Position numbers and translations under genes: made by a program. Positions 62,251 through 64,000 of a DNA stretch of 64,000 nucleotides are shown in pieces (positions within the stretch are counted from its first letter, which is position 1; each line of letters begins with the position of its first letter). This stretch comes from Hippopus hippopus (taxonomy: Eukaryota; Mollusca; Bivalvia; Cardiida; Cardiidae). The DNA is taken from contig OX328098.1 in the NCBI GenBank assembly GCA_946811185.2, forward strand, positions 21,957,084 through 22,021,083, in the 5' to 3' direction. The notes under the pieces were generated by a model. The model saw only the letters and a program-made list of their open reading frames with translations. It did no database searches and was not told where the DNA came from.

Positions 62251-62478
62251 CTCATTACCCCACAATCCCATGTTTTAGTGACCCTGAAGAGGAGTCTTTT
62301 GAAACATTGTGGGATAAGGAGAAAATGCTGGGAACACGCATTTTCTTCTTTTCCAAAATGCTTTCTATCATTTCAAAGACTGAAATCTTCATTTGGACCA
62401 CATTTGATTTGTAGTCTGCAAAATTTATGATTTCTAGTTAGTGGAGTCCAAAATTGTGTCTTTTGGTAAAACAGTTAA
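62247..62478 (+). mobile_element. P67 copy, full length, shared TTAA
   Basis: TTAACTCATTACCCCACAATC to TTTTGGTAAAACAGTTAA; core CTGGGAACACGC. Confidence 0.88.
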
Positions 62479-62833
62479 TACAAGGTGCTATGAACAAAGT
62501 TTTGATTGTATAAATTTTGTTGTGGTCAAATGACAGAACTGATGTTGATATGGTGTTAAACTTCTTTTTTCTCTTTCATACCATGAAAGAGCCTATTTAT
62601 TTGGGTTTGGAGACTAGTGCAGTGGCAGTGAAAATTTCCTGTTCATTGTAGAGAGACTGGTTACTCTAATTGACCTATCAAAACCAGACCTGTGGGTTAT
62701 TGATTGTAAAAGCGGTCCACATTGTTTACAATGGCAGTAGGAAATGTAGGAAAACATAAAAAATCTGCTTCTCATGTTGTATGAAATGTCAAAGCATGGC
62801 TGTGGGAGAGCAATAACCATTGCCTGCCTCTAC
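62479..62833. other. Unassigned sequence
   Basis: No gene or repeat recognised. Confidence 0.4.
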
Positions 62834-63056
62834 ATTTTACCGTATAATAAAATTTCACACTTGTCTATATTAAAAGCATTTGCAGACAACAATTAAATTG
62901 TGGCTCAAATTATCAGATTTTTCTTTAGAAGGGTAGAAATCTTGTGGGAAAAGGAGGAAATGCTGGTTACTAGCATTTCCTCCTTTTCCTGCAATGTTTT
63001 CAAAAGCCTTCGTTCTCAGGATCATAAAAACATGGAAGTGTTTGGTAAAGGGTCAA
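62834..63056 (-). mobile_element. P67 copy with co-varying arms
   Basis: CATTTTACCGTATAATAAAA to GTTTGGTAAAGGGTCAA. The inner arms read GGAGGAAATGC and GCATTTCCTCC, the same change (GGAGAAAATGC in the family) on both sides. Confidence 0.88.
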
Positions 63057-63070
63057 AAGTAAATTTGCAG

Positions 63071-63299
63071 TTAACCCTTTACTACACAATCCCAACTTTT
63101 AACAACTCTGAAAGAGAAGGCTTTGGAAAACATTGCGAGAAAAGGAGAAAATGCTGGTAAACAGCATTTTCTTCTTTTTCCACAGTGTTTTCTACCCTAT
63201 CAAACGCAAAAATCATAATTTTAGTAACAGTTTATTTGTTCTCTGCAAGTGCATTCAAATTGGACGAGTCCAGAATTTTGTCGTGTGGTAAAGGGTTAA
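63071..63299 (+). mobile_element. P67 copy, full length (229 bp)
   Basis: TTAACCCTTTACTACACAATC to GTGTGGTAAAGGGTTAA; core CTGGTAAACAGC, right arm TTCTTCTTTTTCCAC. Confidence 0.92.
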
Positions 63300-63605
63300 G
63301 TATAATGTTTATTTCGTGCTTTCCGGTAGGTTATCGAGAAATATCGGTGAAATATTTTCGATATTTCATGGTTACGACCAGTGAAAATACCGATTTTTAT
63401 ATTCTAACTCTTCATTCGAAGGTGGAAACAGTTGTTCTCGCGCACTAGTTATCTTACATTTATCGTGCTTGACATAATATTGTAATGCGTTGCTATGCGG
63501 AGGGGGTACGCCATGGGGAATAACCGAAAAGAACTGTAATGGATTTTGATTAAGTTCCTCCCAAAAAGATTTAAAAGCATGAAATAAATAGAATATTTTT
63601 TTTTT
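63300..63605. other. Unassigned sequence
   Basis: ATATCGGTGAAATATTTTCG and CAGTGAAAATACCGAT (63340-63395) form a weak inverted repeat related in wording to the next element. Confidence 0.4.
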
Positions 63606-63783
63606 GTGAAAGATCAAAATTTATTTCATTGAGTGAACATCATCGGTAATATTTTCACGAGGGGCTGCGCCAATCGTGAAAATATTACTGATGATGTTCA
63701 CTCGATGAAATAAATTTTGATGCGGCCACTCGTGAAAATATTACCGATGATGTTCACTCGATGAAATAAATTTCGATCTTTCA
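63606..63783. repeat. Foldback with one left arm and two tandem right arms
   Basis: The left arm TGAAAGATCAAAATTTATTTC ... ATCATCGGTAATATTTTCACG (about 55 bp) is matched by two tandem inverse copies on the right, each with CGTGAAAATATTAC and GATGATGTTCACTCGATGAA, separated by GCGGCCACT. No coding. Confidence 0.85.
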
Positions 63784-63809
63784 CCGAAAAAAACAAATAT
63801 CCTCTATGT

Positions 63810-64000
63810 ACCAGAGTACAAAATATTAGTTTTGTCCGTACTGAAAGCATTTGCAGATGACAAGTTACTTCTGGTTCAAATGATTGGATGTGATATTGAG
63901 TTTTCTACTTTTTTGCAAAAGAGATCTCGGTCACTAGAGCCACATTTACGTAGTTTGTCCTACAAATGCTTTCATGGGTGCGTCGAAAATTTTGTTGTCT
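63810..64000. mobile_element. P67 derivative (right-right foldback), cut by window end
   Basis: The left side reads CTGAAAGCATTTGCAGATGACA (inverse long spacer), the right side AGAGCCACATTTACG and CCTACAAATGCTTTCATGGG (direct long spacer). The 67-bp core is replaced by GAGTTTTCTACTTTTTTGC. Confidence 0.68.

Larger units (their letters stand above)
33820..64000 (+). other. Downstream intron of the E-protein gene (runs off window)
   Basis: It starts at donor GTAAGG. I looked for the next conserved E-protein segment (the Ser-Gly-Ser-Trp-Gly block that follows AD1 in vertebrates) and found none, so this intron probably exceeds 30 kb, unless a divergent exon was missed. It is populated by P67 MITEs, SINE A and B, two tandem-repeat elements and several hAT-type elements. 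Confidence 0.6.

Overview
This is animal (metazoan) nuclear DNA: AT-rich, with no complete gene and no bacterial or organellar genes, and two short coding islands bounded by canonical GT-AG splice sites. The repeat set (tRNA-derived SINEs with a shared 3' body, tandem-repeat elements opening with TAGCTCACCTGAGC or TAGCTCCACTGGCC and ending near a GGGCCATCATGGCCC hairpin, and hairpin elements of the CAGCCTGCGCAG type) matches what I remember of heterodont bivalve molluscs. The bivalve assignment is recollection, not a search result.

Host gene. The + strand carries two consecutive coding exons of a class I bHLH (E-protein; TCF3/TCF4/TCF12/daughterless) gene. Exon at 11222-11282 encodes ...FGQSDKELNDLLDFSA and exon at 33738-33819 encodes MFSPPVSSGVKGPGPGGN... 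Together they rebuild the N-terminal AD1 activation domain (LDFS/PCET motif), split between Ala and Met, the position I recall for vertebrate TCF4. The intron between them is 22,455 bp. The rest of the window is the upstream region, which is at least partly intronic (1-11221), and a downstream intron of more than 30 kb (33820 to the end). No other exon was found; the bHLH domain must lie beyond the right edge.

Repeats. The intronic DNA is dominated by one MITE family, here called P67. It is a 228-229 bp unit with TTAA ends, terminal inverted repeats of about 19 bp (TTAACYCTTTACCAMACRA) and, in the middle, a 67-bp palindrome with 33-bp arms that are perfect in the best copies. I located roughly one hundred copies or fragments in both orientations, many stacked end to end sharing one TTAA. 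'+' here means the orientation that begins ACCACACAATCC and ends with GTCTGCAAATGCTTTC...GGTAAAGAGTTAA; '-' is its reverse complement. TTAA plus CYC-type termini suggest a piggyBac-type non-autonomous element (inference). A second TTAA family (core GATCAGACTGCAC/GTGCAGTCTGATC), a GAGCCATGCTCTG family (core GGTCAGCCTGCAC) and a 264-bp foldback share the plan of inverted ends plus a palindromic core.

Other mobile DNA: two tRNA-SINE families (A: 13520, 45912, 49809; B: 24889, 31993, 42683, 47714, 58097 and fragments); five tandem-repeat elements, Helentron-like by inference (12081, 14200, 25643 with 145-bp units; 44483 with 165-bp units; 60084), plus one 3'-end fragment at 36067; hAT-type elements with CAG termini (14712, 52756, 40602, 54239, 18096), two carrying decayed N-terminal transposase-like coding; a GC-rich element of short reiterated words (43108-44213); foldbacks at 9509 and 63606. 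Several insertions are nested with visible target duplications, giving a relative chronology: P67 copies are older than SINE A, the 54239 hAT and the 9509 foldback. Stretches listed as unassigned hold nothing I can name.
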